Below the pieces are notes generated by a model. It worked only from the letters and a program-made list of their open reading frames with translations, ran no database searches and was not told the origin of the DNA. A stretch of DNA of 64,000 nt from Brugia malayi (Eukaryota > Nematoda > Chromadorea > Rhabditida > Onchocercidae): the NCBI RefSeq assembly GCF_000002995.4, contig NW_025062478.1:5184001-5248000 (forward strand). The letters run 5' to 3'. Positions 27,301-40,428 of the stretch are shown piece after piece. Made by a program: the position numbers and the translations under genes. How positions within the stretch are numbered: the first letter of the stretch is position 1; every line of letters begins with the position of its first letter.

Positions 27301-30300
27301 GGGAAGGTATAAGGGGCTAAAGGTAAAGATTCCAGCTGGTGCAAGAGATGTTGCTAATTCGGTGAAAATGTTAACTGTGTTAAACACATTTTTTATAAAT
27401 ATTTCGAGATAATATGTGGAAAGATAAAAGATAAAATTGCGATGAATCATTTCGAAGATTTAATCTTAATGATAAATGAAAAGGAATCAAATAGTTTTGT
27501 CTTCACAAAGTAAACAAAGAAAAAACGAAAAACTTTCTAATAATAGTTCGCAACAATGATTTGAAGCAATTTGTTCCCATTATGGACAAAGATAATAAAA
27601 ACAAGAGACATTGGTGACACTGCATTTCTTCACAAGTAGTATTCATTACTACTGAGCCAAGAATGAAATGGAATCATCATTTGCTGGGCTGGGCCATTAC
27701 AATTATTTCCAGGCTTGATTAACTTTTCGCATATCTCAATAGTGTAAGACGCTATTATTTTCAGAATTATTACTCGCTAGTTTCTTTTATGTAGACCACG
27801 TCCTCGATTTCACCTGAAACTTTATGGCTTGTTTAAAGCTTATTGACAAATGGTTTTAATGAGAAACACATAACTTGTAGCTCTCTAATAATATCCCTAA
27901 CCTTTATCTAAGATCTATGCTCCTGGATAGTGTCACTCTTCCTGTCATTTCTATTAATTACTAACTTTCGTTTAATCTCTTACAAAATGGCAAAGGATTG
28001 TTGAAATCTGCAAAAATGCTTTCAATGAGATATTTCATGTCACAAATATTCGAGCGCAAATAATAATAGCAAAGTTCAACTAAAAAAATCTCATCGCTGC
28101 AAAAGTTCGAAAAAATTTATCGAATGTAAAATAAATAAATGATTGATTCCTGCAGCAATAGTTTCTCTTTACAACAATTACTTTCATTTACAAAAAAATT
28201 TTTTTTCTGGAAAAAGAAACAAATGACGTTGATAGCTGAAACTGGCAAATAATCCAATGATTATAAATAAATTTTGGTTTTCTGAAACAAAAAATAAATA
28301 AAAAGATAAGTAGATATTAATGAAGATGTCAACCAAAAATATATTAATGGATGATATGGATGGTTAACATTCAGGACTAAGTGATACCTGAAGCAAAAAT
28401 GATTCTATTTGGGCCAGAGGCGGAAAAAGGACAATCTTAAAGTGCCGATATGGAAAGCCGTAACTGTTGGCAATCAAAAAAAAAAAAGAATAAAAAATAA
28501 ATAAAAAAACAAAATCTCTTTTAAATATCAAAAAGACTAGAAGCAATAACAAGTATAAATTTATTTAAGATAAATAAATATAGTAAAATAATTCACAATC
28601 GGATTTCTATGCATATAGATTCGCGTCCTTTCTCTTCTTTCTCTACATCGAAAATGCCTATCATGGATTCAGGCCCATTCCTATATTCAAGCAACAGCCA
28701 CACTGGCCAGATGTCTTCCTCAAAATATAAACCAAAGGAATGACAAATTGCAAGCCTTATCAGTCTTCACCTCCTTTTTTTTCCTTTTTTGAGAATATGA
28801 CAAGAAAGACAGTGGAAAGGCTGAATGTAGCAGTACAACTAATAATTCATCTTTTTTATTCCAAAAAAAGAAAAAGGAACATTGGAAGAGGAAATTGAAA
28901 AATAAAATGTAAAAAAGAAATAAGTCAAAAACGCGCAGAATGCGAAACAGAGAGAAAGAAAGAAAGAACGAAAGACAAAGAATTAATTGTTTGATATATT
29001 CTGCAGTAATCCTGGATAAACAATAAATAAACAACGTAAATTTATGGAAGGAAACCATTTACAGAAGAATTTTCAACCTGAAGCAGAGAAGAAAATAAGG
29101 AAACATGAGAGAATTACGATCACTTGCGCTGTTTTTTTTTCTTTTTAATATCAAGTGGTAAGAGATGGCAGTACCGCGGAATACCGGGAGGAAGTTCTTA
29201 AGTGTAGCGTTTCACTTCATTAAAGGATTTGAGGCCGAAGTTTTGAAAAATTTTCTTAGTTGCCTTATGAATAATTCATTATGGGCTAGAATACTTTTCC
29301 ACTTACAAGCAAGGTGCATTATTGTGCTAACATTTTATACTAATGTTTTTATAATGAATAAGAAAGTAAATCGCAAGCAAATATAAAATGTAATATTGGA
29401 AACAATTGGGATGACCGTAGTTTAGGGAAATGTACTGCGAGTGTAGAAGTGTCGGGAAATTCTCATAACAGTGATCATAAACGTAGCATAATGATTGTTA
29501 CACGACAGTCATTATACTGGCATTAAACTGGTGACAACTGCTACAATGTCATCTCTTCTATTAACAGAGCCGCGCTTTTTCCATCCTTTTTCGAGTGGTT
29601 CGACGACAATATTCAAATCTATGGTCTATGGTTAATCTTTGCAAGAAAGAATGGAATAGTCTCCCACACTCTAAAAACGAGGAAAAATGAAGAGAATGTT
29701 TGTTTAAAAGCAATGTTCTACGCAAATATATGAGATTTGAGATTACTATATTTCAATCAATATTTCTAACCAAGTAATACACATGAATATATACGAGAGA
29801 AGGAGTAAATCGAAACAGATTTTCCAAATATTGAATTACAGGGACTATTTACTTATCATATTGACTTATTGTTAAGTTGTTTCATTCTGAGTGATCCTTA
29901 GTTAAAAGTTGTCAATATTAAAGTGATTTCTCGAGAACTGGTGGCACAATATCAATCAAATGTCTCAAGTAGCAATTTGACTAAGAGCATTTGATTATAG
30001 CTGCATTTAGCGGAAACATAAGTTAAACTTAGATAAACAAGTCATTTATGTTGACCATATAGATCTATGTGAAGACTCACATCTGTGTCTATAAATGAAA
30101 ATGAGCTATGAATCCCAACACTGAAAAAAAAATGCGTTTTTAAATTGTTTTACGTTTTTTAAATTTTAAGTTTTCTAAAGCCTGTCGGAACAGGAAAAGA
30201 GGTGAAATAATCCGATAGGATAAGCATAAAAGAGGTTCGTCTTTATTCTTTGTCCATTTTGAATCAATTAAACCAAAACGAAACAAATTTAAAAGGAATG

Positions 30301-30720
30301 ATTTATTTCACCTAAGAGAGAAATCTGTTTCAGTTTTAATGACCAATATTTGGAGTGGGTGAGTGGACAGAGGTGCAAATGACTGTCCCAGGTGTCATCA
30401 TAATGATGGAAAGCAATAATGAGAAAGGGAAGTAATTATTGGATTATCTAAGAGCGGATGGTTGTCAGTGATGATAATAGATAAGAGTAGGATCATCGTA
30501 TCCACGGTAGTGTAATAAGGACGGAGAAGACCTGCGGCTCTAACTGTTTTTCCACCAAAGTAACGAATGGGATTTTTTTTTCAAAATTTGAAATATTGTA
30601 ATAGCTTGCATTAGCAAGATAAGATGGCACGCAGAGGGGTCACGGGTCTTAACCTCTGACAAATCAGTGAGTAGGATCGATTCAATTTTGTTTAAAATAT
30701 GACAGTGCGAAATGAATGAG

Positions 30721-30960
30721 TGGCCCAGTTGATGCTACAACGATCGCCGTCTGTGCAGGTCTGTCCGTCCAAAGAGTGATCAGCGGTCGATCGGTTGCTC
30801 TCAGAGACGTAAAGAGGGACAGAGAGAGAGAGAGAGTGAAGCAAGATATTGGAGAGAAAGGAAGGTTGGCCATAGGTCGTGACAGTCGTCAGCTCCACCC
30901 TGCTGGCTGCTGCTTTGGCCGTTTTATCCGTCCGACCCATCTTGACCGAATGCCCAGATC
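30721..30960. promoter_or_regulatory. G+C-rich island inside the gene desert
   Basis: By count, 131 of these 240 bases are G or C (about 55%), while flanking lines run near 30%. The island contains a GA-rich tract near 30819-30840 and many CG dinucleotides. It has overlapping open frames on both strands (90 codons at 30716-30988 plus; 82 codons at 30692-30940 minus), neither of which I recognise. It could be a promoter, a 5' untranslated exon of unc-70, an unrecognised small exon or an RNA gene. Confidence 0.35.
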
Positions 30961-33462
30961 TATGGCAGTAGAGTTGCTAACTGAGTAATAGCGACCGATC
31001 AATAAACAGAGACATATTTCCTTGTTTACTATACAAATAGATAGATTGCCTTTGAAATAGCTTTGCTGTTTGGATGAAAATAAATTGTCTGAGTTTAATG
31101 TGACAATAACAAATTGACTCATTGCAACCAATTTGCATAGGGTGTGGGGGGCCTTAGGCTGTGATCACACCACGGTTATTTCTTCAATATAGTGCAAATT
31201 CACTTCCTGCTGTTAGCAGCCAGGAAATTTCTTTTATATCATTGCGGTAAATATTACTTTCGAATTGAAAGACTCATTCCCTTCAAACATTCCACAACTT
31301 TTTATGTAAAAAGAGGAGTTTATCGTTGATATGAAATGAAGTTCATTCATTGCAACAGTACTTGTTTACAGGAAAATTGTTGTCACTTTTTAAGCAATTT
31401 CTAAAGCCTAAATTTAAGAGCAGTGAATATATTTTACAGCAAGCAGAAACTCACTGATATTTTTTTTTTAAATTTATAAATATAGTGCATGAAATCGCTG
31501 CTATAAATACTATAACAATACAATTAATAAATAGAAGTCAGTTAAAACATATCAAATTAAGTATCGAAAAATCTGAGAAATAATTGGAAAAAAATGATAA
31601 AAATAATACTTGTTCTTGAATTGTTTACAGTTCCCGAAGCTTCGAAAAATAAATTCTAATAGTGCGACAATATTTATGCAAATTATTGTTGTACATTTGT
31701 GAGAATGAGAAAATACAATTTATTTTTGTGTTACTAATAGATTTGGCCTATTTAATAAAAGAGACAAAAGATTATGCTCATTTGATAGTTTATAACAACG
31801 ATATGGTGGGACAGGGGAAGACGATAATTTGTTTAGTGGGGTTCAAAGCAATGAATAGACCTATCAATAAACAATGTGATATGAATAGCTTATCTGTTCT
31901 AATCGAATATTTTGTGCCTTTTTATGAGATATTTCCTTAGAAATTAGGTTTTGATGTTAAAAAATTACTGTTATTACTGCTAACTAAAGGACAGATAGGC
32001 GGCTATCAAGAAGGATTGATACATCTTTGGCTTGGGCCATCTCCATTAAATAATCTAACATTTGCAGGCATCCGTAATGTGCAAACTAAGTTCAAGAAAT
32101 GTTCAATTGAAGAGACTTGAAGTTTTAATTTACTCTTCTAATTTGTACTGAAGTTTTGGAATTACACGTTTTGAGTTGATTGTTTAATACAATACTGGGA
32201 AATGTTACCGAAAATATATTAACTCATCAAAATCAAAACTCATTTTTCTTTAGAAATGGACAGACCCATTTTCATATGGAAATTCCCGGAATTTTTATAT
32301 CTTCGGAAAATAAATTGGAGTTAAAAAGCTATGCATGTTTGATATCAAATTAATTCTTTGATAAATATTTGTTGCATTTCCATTCGCAATACAAATAAAT
32401 TAGTTGTGGGTGGGACAATCATTATTATAAATTAGAAATTTTTTGAGCAACATTCTTTTACTATGATTTGTAAATAGAAATAGTCTTATAAAGAACTTTT
32501 AAGATGTTCAAAACATCAGAGAGAAAGTGTTTAAAACATGCTGAAATTACATATCAAATATTTCCGATTCGGAATTTGTTGAAAATTACTTGAGCCTATT
32601 GATGCCTAGATAATGTAAACCAAAGGATGAGGACAGTATGTCAAAGAGTTTAAAAAAAAAAAAAAAATATGAAATGCTTTTCATTCACGAATACAAATTT
32701 TGTCTTAATTGGTTGCTTGTATTTCAGAAGCGTTGCTATGCTTTTACTTTAGCGCTGCTCTCATCCCACCACTTGCAATTTACACTTTATAACTTAGTCT
32801 CATTGCTGGAATGCAATACATCTTTCTTATCATTCTTATCAATATTTAAAAGTCACTGATTGATACATATACGAAAGTAATTTCGTTTTGTTGTACAGTT
32901 GTGTCCTATTAAGACTTAAACTACAGAGAAAGGTATTGTTTCCGGTCATACTAATACATAATTCTTTGCTTACATACAGTTTTTATTAATAGTGATGAGA
33001 ATATTAAAAGTGATATTGATAGCATGTAGTAGTGATAAGAAGAATGATAAAAGTATCCAATGATTCAGCTGTAACAGTATTCGCTTCAAAAATACAACAA
33101 ATATAGTTGCACTGTGCAAGCATGATAGTAACTATTTAATTAGGTGTCAACCTAATATCTGTATTATTACAGCAAATCTTTTTTATAATGTAAGCAGAAA
33201 TGACTGAAGTATGAATAAATAAAGTTTGAAGTTCAATAATAGCAAGAAACGATTAAATATTATTTAACTCTCCATTTTACATAATTTACCTTTCTACTTT
33301 TACTATAAAAAAGGTTTTTTGTTAAAAGTAGTTTAAAAGTAAAATGAGAAATGATTTTAAAGAATAAATTGCTTTTGCCCTTGAATCAACCAATCGACCA
33401 CTTACGCCATAACATATGGGACACAGCTGAATGGGAGAGGGAGAGAAGGAGTTTTTGAAGGT

Positions 33463-33490
33463 GATGATGATGATGATGGTGATGATGATG
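33463..33490. repeat. (GAT)n microsatellite, slightly imperfect
   Basis: A run of GAT units is interrupted once by GGT. It lies in intergenic DNA. Confidence 0.9.
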
Positions 33491-33582
33491 CATTATTATA
33501 AAGAGGGAAGGAATTGCATAAATTACAGAAGTAGTAGAGTGCATAAATAGGATTAGGCTGAGAACAATGGATGAGAGAATCT

Positions 33583-33636
33583 AAGAATGGGCCTAGAATG
33601 AATCGATGCAAGAATGGGCCTAAAATGAATCGCTGC
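33583..33636. repeat. tandem duplication of a 27-bp unit
   Basis: Two head-to-tail copies (33583-33609 and 33610-33636) begin AAGAATGGGCCTA and differ at two positions. The unit size is a multiple of three but no gene is recognised here. It may be the core of a minisatellite. Confidence 0.85.
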
Positions 33637-36421
33637 AGCAGTGTGCCTTAAACAAATTGTTTGTTTAAAATAGCTCAAAATAAGTAAGCTGTGAAATCTT
33701 GAAAAGTGCATTCATTTTTGTTTGTTAGTAGCCCATTTGGAAGAAGGAAAAGAATATATCGTGCAACATGAAAACAGCCTAAGTTATGCAAATTAGCAAA
33801 TGTGAAAAATCTTGGATAATTCAATGATTTCAATGTCGAACAACTGAAAAGTTTGAGTTATTGACATTTTATTTTCAAACTCTTTTTCCTTAATATTCAT
33901 ATAGAAAAACTGAAAACTTGAATTAAGTTATTCAAATAATTTAAATCCCATTATTAAAACGCTTGTAAAAAGTATGAAAAGAATAGCACCAAAGTCTCAG
34001 ATAAAAAAGTGACTGAATGAAGTTAGAGGGCATTTATATGTGTTGGAGTGTTATGAAGATAAGTAAAAATCCTACTTATGCTGTTTTAAATTTCAAACAT
34101 TTAAAGTTCTCTCACAAAATCCAGGCTCAAATAAACTTAGTTAATTGGACATAAAATTATAATAACTTCATTTATCTAAATTTTTATTACTATTGTCATC
34201 CATTATCACCTATAACAATTCATGCATATATAGGTTCTATCCCCTGTGAATTAAATTAAGCCTTTCGATATAATTTATCCCTTCTAGAATTTGCTCTGCA
34301 AATTAAACCAAAAAGAAATAAATAAGAACGAAAATTCATAAGTATAGGAAATGTTTTGCAAAATAACGAGTTTCACTCTCATAATAACAAATGAATCATT
34401 TTTTCTCAGGGGACTTCCATCAATATAATTGGAATAAGAAAACAAACTGCTCATTTACGTTCTCAGTGCTATTTCAGGGCACACAAAGTAAGTATCTCTT
34501 TAGTATTCTTAAAATTTTGATTCTTTGATTCTTTTTTCAAGCGCAAAAATTTCGTAAAGTTTCATAATAAAAAGCAATTAAAATTCACGAGCTTAGTTAA
34601 AATCAATGTTACTTAAAAGTCGGTCATTTCCAAGCCAAATGTATCTGTTTCAGTAATCCATCCTTATCAAGATATAAGCCCGGTTCAAAATCCTTGGCTT
34701 CTTTTTCAAATGAAAATAATAAACAGGAGAAGATCACGATTTTATTGCCTTTTTTTTGAATGCAAGTCGGGAAACAACATCAAGAAGAAGGAGGTACACT
34801 TTAAAAATTAAGGAAGTTAATTGGATATATATTATTGAAGTCATTGAAGTGATAGAACATTGCAGAATGAGCTACGACATTTGCGCTTATCAGTAACAAA
34901 TCTCTTAGATCCTTTCCTGATCAATTGCAATTCCATAACAAAATCAACTGTTTGCTAAAGATAAAATGCACTAATTTCTTAAGATTAAGATTAGCTCTAA
35001 CTTATTATTTTACCACTAACAATTACTAGTACAAACAGAGAAAGCCGAAAAGTTTGCTTCGCTGATTGTTAGTTGGTAAGTTCAAGAAAATAAAATGATT
35101 TGGCAAAGAAGCTGGTGACCTTTTGAAAAACAAGGTTAGCTTTTTTAAAAAAAAAATAACGGCTTGAGCATTTAATGTCATTTTATTGAAGAAATTTGGG
35201 AAAGTTACAATTAATTTGCTTTGGAGATACTTAACCATTCCTAATGAAAAAGGTTAATTAAAAATGGATGGAAGTTGAAAGCATAGGACATGTACCCAAT
35301 GAAAGAATATTATAATCTCAGTATAGTTGATGGATCTAGTTAATCACATCGTGAGTTTTCTTTACCTTCTTTTTTTTAACTTAAAGAAATAAAACAAAAT
35401 TATATATCTGTTGCTATAAGACATCATATTGGCAAGTACAGCTATTTCTATGGGATTAGAGTGAATGAAATTGGCCTTAAGGTAGCTAAATCAAATAAAA
35501 TTTAGTTGCTTTGAAGCCTTTAAATACCCTTATTTTATTTAATTTGATTTATTTAATATCTTAATGCTAGCATTAATTTATTTCTGTTTCATAGGAATTG
35601 TCCAGATTTGAAGGAATGTGTTCTAACCTTTGTTGTCACTTTACGTTTGACATGAGCTCAATATGAATGCTTTATCGTAATGACAAAAGAAAATCGACTT
35701 AAAGAATTGACTCTGATACGCACACGTGGACACGAGATACATGCATACACGTATCACAAATATTAATAAAATCTTAGCGAACTGACTTTCATACAAGCCA
35801 TCAGGCAGAATAATTAGGGAATCACTACGCATGTTTGAACTACTTGCAATAGTTAAACAATAAAAATAGCATTAATTGCAGCAACAATGAGATCACAGTG
35901 TAAAAAGTAATGAAATGCCAAATTAACAACAATAGCCAAAGAGTTCGAAGATCAAACAGGAATTAAGACTTTTCACTATGTGTGGGTGCATATTCGTCTA
36001 ACTTTAGCATACGAACATGAACAAAAAAATGAGAATAATGCAATAAAAATAAACAATTGGAGATAAATATGAAACCGAGATTTCATACAATTTTTATCAT
36101 TCACAAATGGAAGCAATGATGGAAGAATATGTAAATATTTGGAATTTCTTTCATTGAGTCGACAGTTAATTTCTAATTGAAAAATAACAGAAATCAGTTA
36201 AACAAAGTTTTGCATAAAGTTTTAAGAATAATTATTAGTAATAAGAGAATAGCAATGGAAGCACTTCAAAGTATTGGGATGATTCAAGCATTTCTCGATA
36301 AGCAAATAAGGCTTTTGTTTACTTCTTGTTTTTCGAAAGTTAATTAACAAAAAGGTTTTGTCATTTCATGCAACATTTGCATCTATTTTATCATTCAGTC
36401 TCCAAAAAATAAAAGTAAATG

Positions 36422-39400
36422 TTAATTATCGAATTGTTGCAGTTGCTTAACAACCAAATCAGCGATCTGTTGATGGGCTTCCTCTATCGGATGAAATGCT
36501 CCAAAACTATTTCCTTGTAATCGAATTGAGTCTCGTATGCTCCTAAATTTGTGAATAATTCAGCAGAAATGACATTATAATATTGATTTATATCGAAAGC
36601 AATTAGTTTTATACCCTATAAAATGTTAAGTTTTATTTAAATTAAAAGTAGCTCACGACTGTTTTGTTGTTTTTAATATAGATTTAAGTACGCTATTATA
36701 TTTCTTAGTTATGTGACCTAAATTTAGAAGTTATTAATAATGGGACTGATACTGTCCAATGTGAAACTATCATTTCCAGAAGATGTAGGGATATATCGGA
36801 AGAAATCGTTCATATTTCGATTAGGAAATAGACAAGGAATAAATTTACCTAATGAGTGAATTAGAAGAACAACAACCGCGTGATTGGAACAATTCGGCGA
36901 CTCCTTCAATTGCTGTCCAACCGTATTGTTTCGATTTTTTTGTTATCAGACCATTAATGCGTTGCAAAATTTTTTCCTCGGCTAACATCAAGTTTTCGGT
37001 GCTTATCTATGATTATGAACATATAGAATTCTAAAATAAATAGTTCTCGATAAAAGACTAAAAATCTTAAAGGATTTTTCAAAAAAAATTTGAACAAAAT
37101 TTTTATACAAATACGCAGAAGCGAAAGTTTTACGCTGCTTAAAAAACAAGGAAACGCCACATTGATGGATATTTTTTCACTATAATGAAAATATAGAATT
37201 ATTTTAAATGATAAGAACAATTCCTTTATCAGCATTTTTACTGTATATCGAGTAAAATAAATATAAAGTTGTACTTGTCGCATGTCAGCGCAATCGGCAT
37301 CCACCACACCTCGTTCGTTGCGTGTGAGATCGAAGTAATGCGGTATGATGACCTGAACGTTGTAATTAAAATTCTGCAATCTTCAATAGCTGTAATTGTA
37401 TTAATTACAGTTTATGGTAGAACAAAACTTGAACAGACAAAAGCATAGCAAATTGCACCAGTGAATGCAAAGTTTATGAATTGATCGCATACTTAAATGA
37501 TACATCAAGTGGAACCTGGCTTGGTTTCAGTTTTTGAATAGCTTTAGCAACTCGATCCAACTGATGTGATGTGTAGAAGAAGCGCATATCAATCGTGGAG
37601 AACAAAGGACCTGTTGGACCTCCGATTAGAGTCGAGAGTATTTCTGAATATCCAATGTCATTACCGCCAATTGACATCATCAACAAATCTGGACCAGTGC
37701 CTCTGAAAATTTCCCCTTCTGTTAAAAATGTCTGAACAGAGAGAAAAGTGTAGATAACCTTATCTGTGTAATTTGTTCCAGCACATTGATCTGTGATGTA
37801 CTGTTAATGAGAACCAGAATTCCGTTGTCAACAGATGCTCCGGTACACGGCAAATAGGTGAAGTGTATCGCGTTCTGCTCCAGGATCGTACTACTCAGCC
37901 GTTCGAACACTTTATAGGCCCAGGACCGAGAACTTCGATGGCATTGATCTGCAACGTGCAATATTGCTAACGTGCTGATATCTGATACCTGATAATATTT
38001 CCATCCTCTTCCTTCTGGTCGCTACATGGAATCAGTGATAAAACAAAGATAGCAGTAATCGGCGCTCTTGCTCATTATCATTTACGACCTCTTTTTCTTG
38101 CGCTATCGACTGATACAAAGAGGACAAGGAACATGCATCTTTCGAACTCAAAATTTCCCCTTCCTTTGTTCTCTGATTTCCTCATGGAATAACACTTCCT
38201 TAAAGCTAATACTTTTTTGGTCTTTTCCTAAGAAAATTAATGTTATCTAAATGTTATGCAACTACTTGCAATTTGCTTTTCGAACGCTTTGCTTCCACGA
38301 AATATTTTTAATTGCTCAGATAATAGAATAAATTTAATTTTTCTTGCACAATGATGACTAATTAAGGTAATTTTAACAAAAAGTGATAAAACTTGGCGTA
38401 ATCCCAGGACTTCCTCTTTATATTGATCCAGTCCTTTGATGTTGCCGCATATTACTACTTTTTACCAAGTAAGCATCATTTCACTGAATCGGACCGATCA
38501 CTAAACTCATTCTGCAAGCATTCTTAACTGTATCAGGCAATTATTACATGTAGCCTGGGAGAAGTTCAGATTTAAGCATTAACTTGGGATGTATTAAAAT
38601 GAATTGTTCAAAGAAGACGCCGCTTAATCATTTCTCTAAATATTATAATAATGATTATTACTATTCAGGCGAAACAATAAGTTCCTCATGTCTATCTAAA
38701 GGGCATGGTAAGGTGACATAAAATTAAATCATTGAAGAAATCGAAATTGGAAAAAAACATTCAGCACAAACACGTATACTTTTCCAAACATTGTTACAAT
38801 TATTTGGGAGAATAGGACCCTCTTAATTTTGCAATTTTGCATCAAAAGAATTAGAAATTGGATAAGGCCTTTTTCTGTTCAGAATTCGTAATATTTGCCT
38901 CTCAATATATCAATTTGCTTTTTCAGCTTTTGGACAATTTTAACTATAAAATTTTTGATGTGGTATTAAAATTTTATTACTTGATTGAAATTCCTGCTGC
39001 AATAAGGTTCAGCTGTTTTAAAATGTAAGGGATTTTGAAATTTTAAGGAAATGCTCCAACTTGAAAGCCATTTTGCCATCGTCTGATCGAGCGCATTGGC
39101 CGGAACATCCGGATTACCCTCTCCAGAAGCAAATGAATCTCCAATCACTCCTATCCAGTAGTCTCGAATTTTGATGCTCACTTCTCCATGGAGAATTTTA
39201 TGGTCCACAAATTTTACTGATACTTTCACGACGTATTTTGACTGTAAAATGTGATCATTTTTAAATAAAGATTAAAATTATGGTATAAATAAAGGAATAG
39301 GTAATGAATGAATGAATATTTTTTGGGTATTCGTAAGTAATAGATTGAAAATAATGTGTAATAACTTGTTTTGGAGCAATCCAAGACGTTTGACATTCCC

Positions 39401-40428
39401 GTGTACTCCAACAAAATTGTTGGCCATGTTGATCAGAGATTGTCCACTCAAAATTTTGAATCGTTCTATTCTGCCATGTTAGCAATAAACTTGAACAAGC
39501 TGACAAATGCACCAAACCGTAATATTTCCGGAAATCGGTAGCTGAGTTTGCAAAAACAGTGCCTCTTCCATTAAGCTTTAATTTCCCAGGTCTATTCCAT
39601 TTAATTTCAATAAATTCTTCCAAAGATGAGCTGATCTAAAATAATTTTACCAGTTCTCATTAAAAAATAATGCGTAAATTTATGTCATTTTGAAATGAAG
39701 ATTACAACTAAGAAATTTTGTTGAATGTAAGCATGAAACAATTAAACAATCAGGAAAAGTATTTTATTTTTCTCAAAGATGAACTCTTCCGGAAAACATT
39801 TAATGTTGTAATCTATCTGAGAAACAATTATATTTGATTTTAAAGAATGTTATTTAGTACTATGCAGTAGTAATGTAGTAGACATTAAGGCGCTTGAAAG
39901 ATCATAGAAAAGGTCATTTGTCTATTACACCAAAGGTCACAACTGTCATTGCAAACAGTGCAAAACTGAATTATCATTGCGATGGTGTTAAAGAAATTTA
40001 ATGAGTGGAATTGAAATACACATCCAAAAGAAAATACAGCTATGGAATTTAGAACTACAAAAAAAATTATCGAAACTATCTATGATTGAAAACAGGAAGC
40101 TAAAAGAGAATCGAAAAAATTAAATGTAACTATTTAAATTTGTTTTTGATTCTTCTGATCCTCATTTTTTCGAAGTACAAAAGAAGATATAATTAAATAA
40201 TACAACATATTTCCTGTTGAACATTTGTTCCAAGTTTGATTGTCTGAACAAATTCCGAAAAGTGTAATGAAAGGCTAATTTTCCATAACAAATTATTAAC
40301 TAAAAAGAAAGATCAAATTAGAAATCATACCGAATGATCGAAAATGTAGACGACAAGTTTAGGCCAATTATTAATGAGATGGAAGAAAAATACGAAAAGT
40401 GATGGTGCAAATGATGCCATGAGCGCAT
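36422..40428 (-). CDS. secreted SGNH-family hydrolase (lipase/esterase-like), 8 exons
   Basis: Predicted secreted or lysosomal SGNH esterase or lipase; substrate unknown. Exons: 40428-40331, 39630-39366, 39241-39061, 37948-37759, 37702-37504, 37373-37275, 37006-36849, 36542-36422; about 436 residues, all in phase. The start beginning MRSWHH gives a signal peptide with a hydrophobic core (SSISLIIGLNL). An upstream in-frame ATG at 40539 exists but would bury that signal. Residues about 34-120 are an N-terminal region I do not recognise. The SGNH core follows: GDSFASGEGNPD with nucleophile Ser157, CHRS after an exon junction, PCTGAS (block II), SIGGND with Asn259, then GW..EGVAELF and QG...GAFHP with His414. 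The usual Asp three residues before the His is Gly here, as in SGNH members that lack that Asp. The motif set looks closer to bacterial SGNH proteins than to phospholipase-B lipases. The 6-nt choice at the exon 2 acceptor (TTTAGATCAG) was set by phase. Confidence 0.85.
37949..39060 (-). other. 1.1-kb intron of the SGNH gene
   Basis: It joins AKWLS to NQCHRS, which restores the W-x(4)-CHRS spacing expected of the family. The donor is A/GTTGGAGC and the acceptor is GTTGCAG. Nothing else was recognised inside. Confidence 0.75.

Larger units (their letters stand above)
24374..36421. other. 12-kb intergenic region between unc-70 and the SGNH gene
   Basis: I found no spliced or unspliced gene on either strand. 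The open frames are short and low in G+C, except at 30721-30960. This sequence lies 5' of unc-70 and 3' of the SGNH gene. It is therefore the natural place for distal unc-70 promoters, enhancers and 5' exons, but none can be identified from the sequence. Confidence 0.6.

Noticed and set aside
30692..30940. Minus-strand 82-codon ORF in the G+C-rich island as a gene
   Set aside because: No known motif, no splice chain, and equally long frames on the other strand; kept only as an island of interest.
31160..31169. Perfect palindrome TGTGATCACA
   Set aside because: It is short enough to occur by chance and resembles a bacterial regulator site that has no meaning in this genome context.
37759..38021. 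A longer SGNH exon starting at 38021, joined to a longer exon ending at 38981
   Set aside because: It is in frame but inserts about 50 residues between the GEGNP and CHRS blocks. Splicing at 39061 to 37948 gives AKWLSNQCHRS, matching the spacing remembered for the family.
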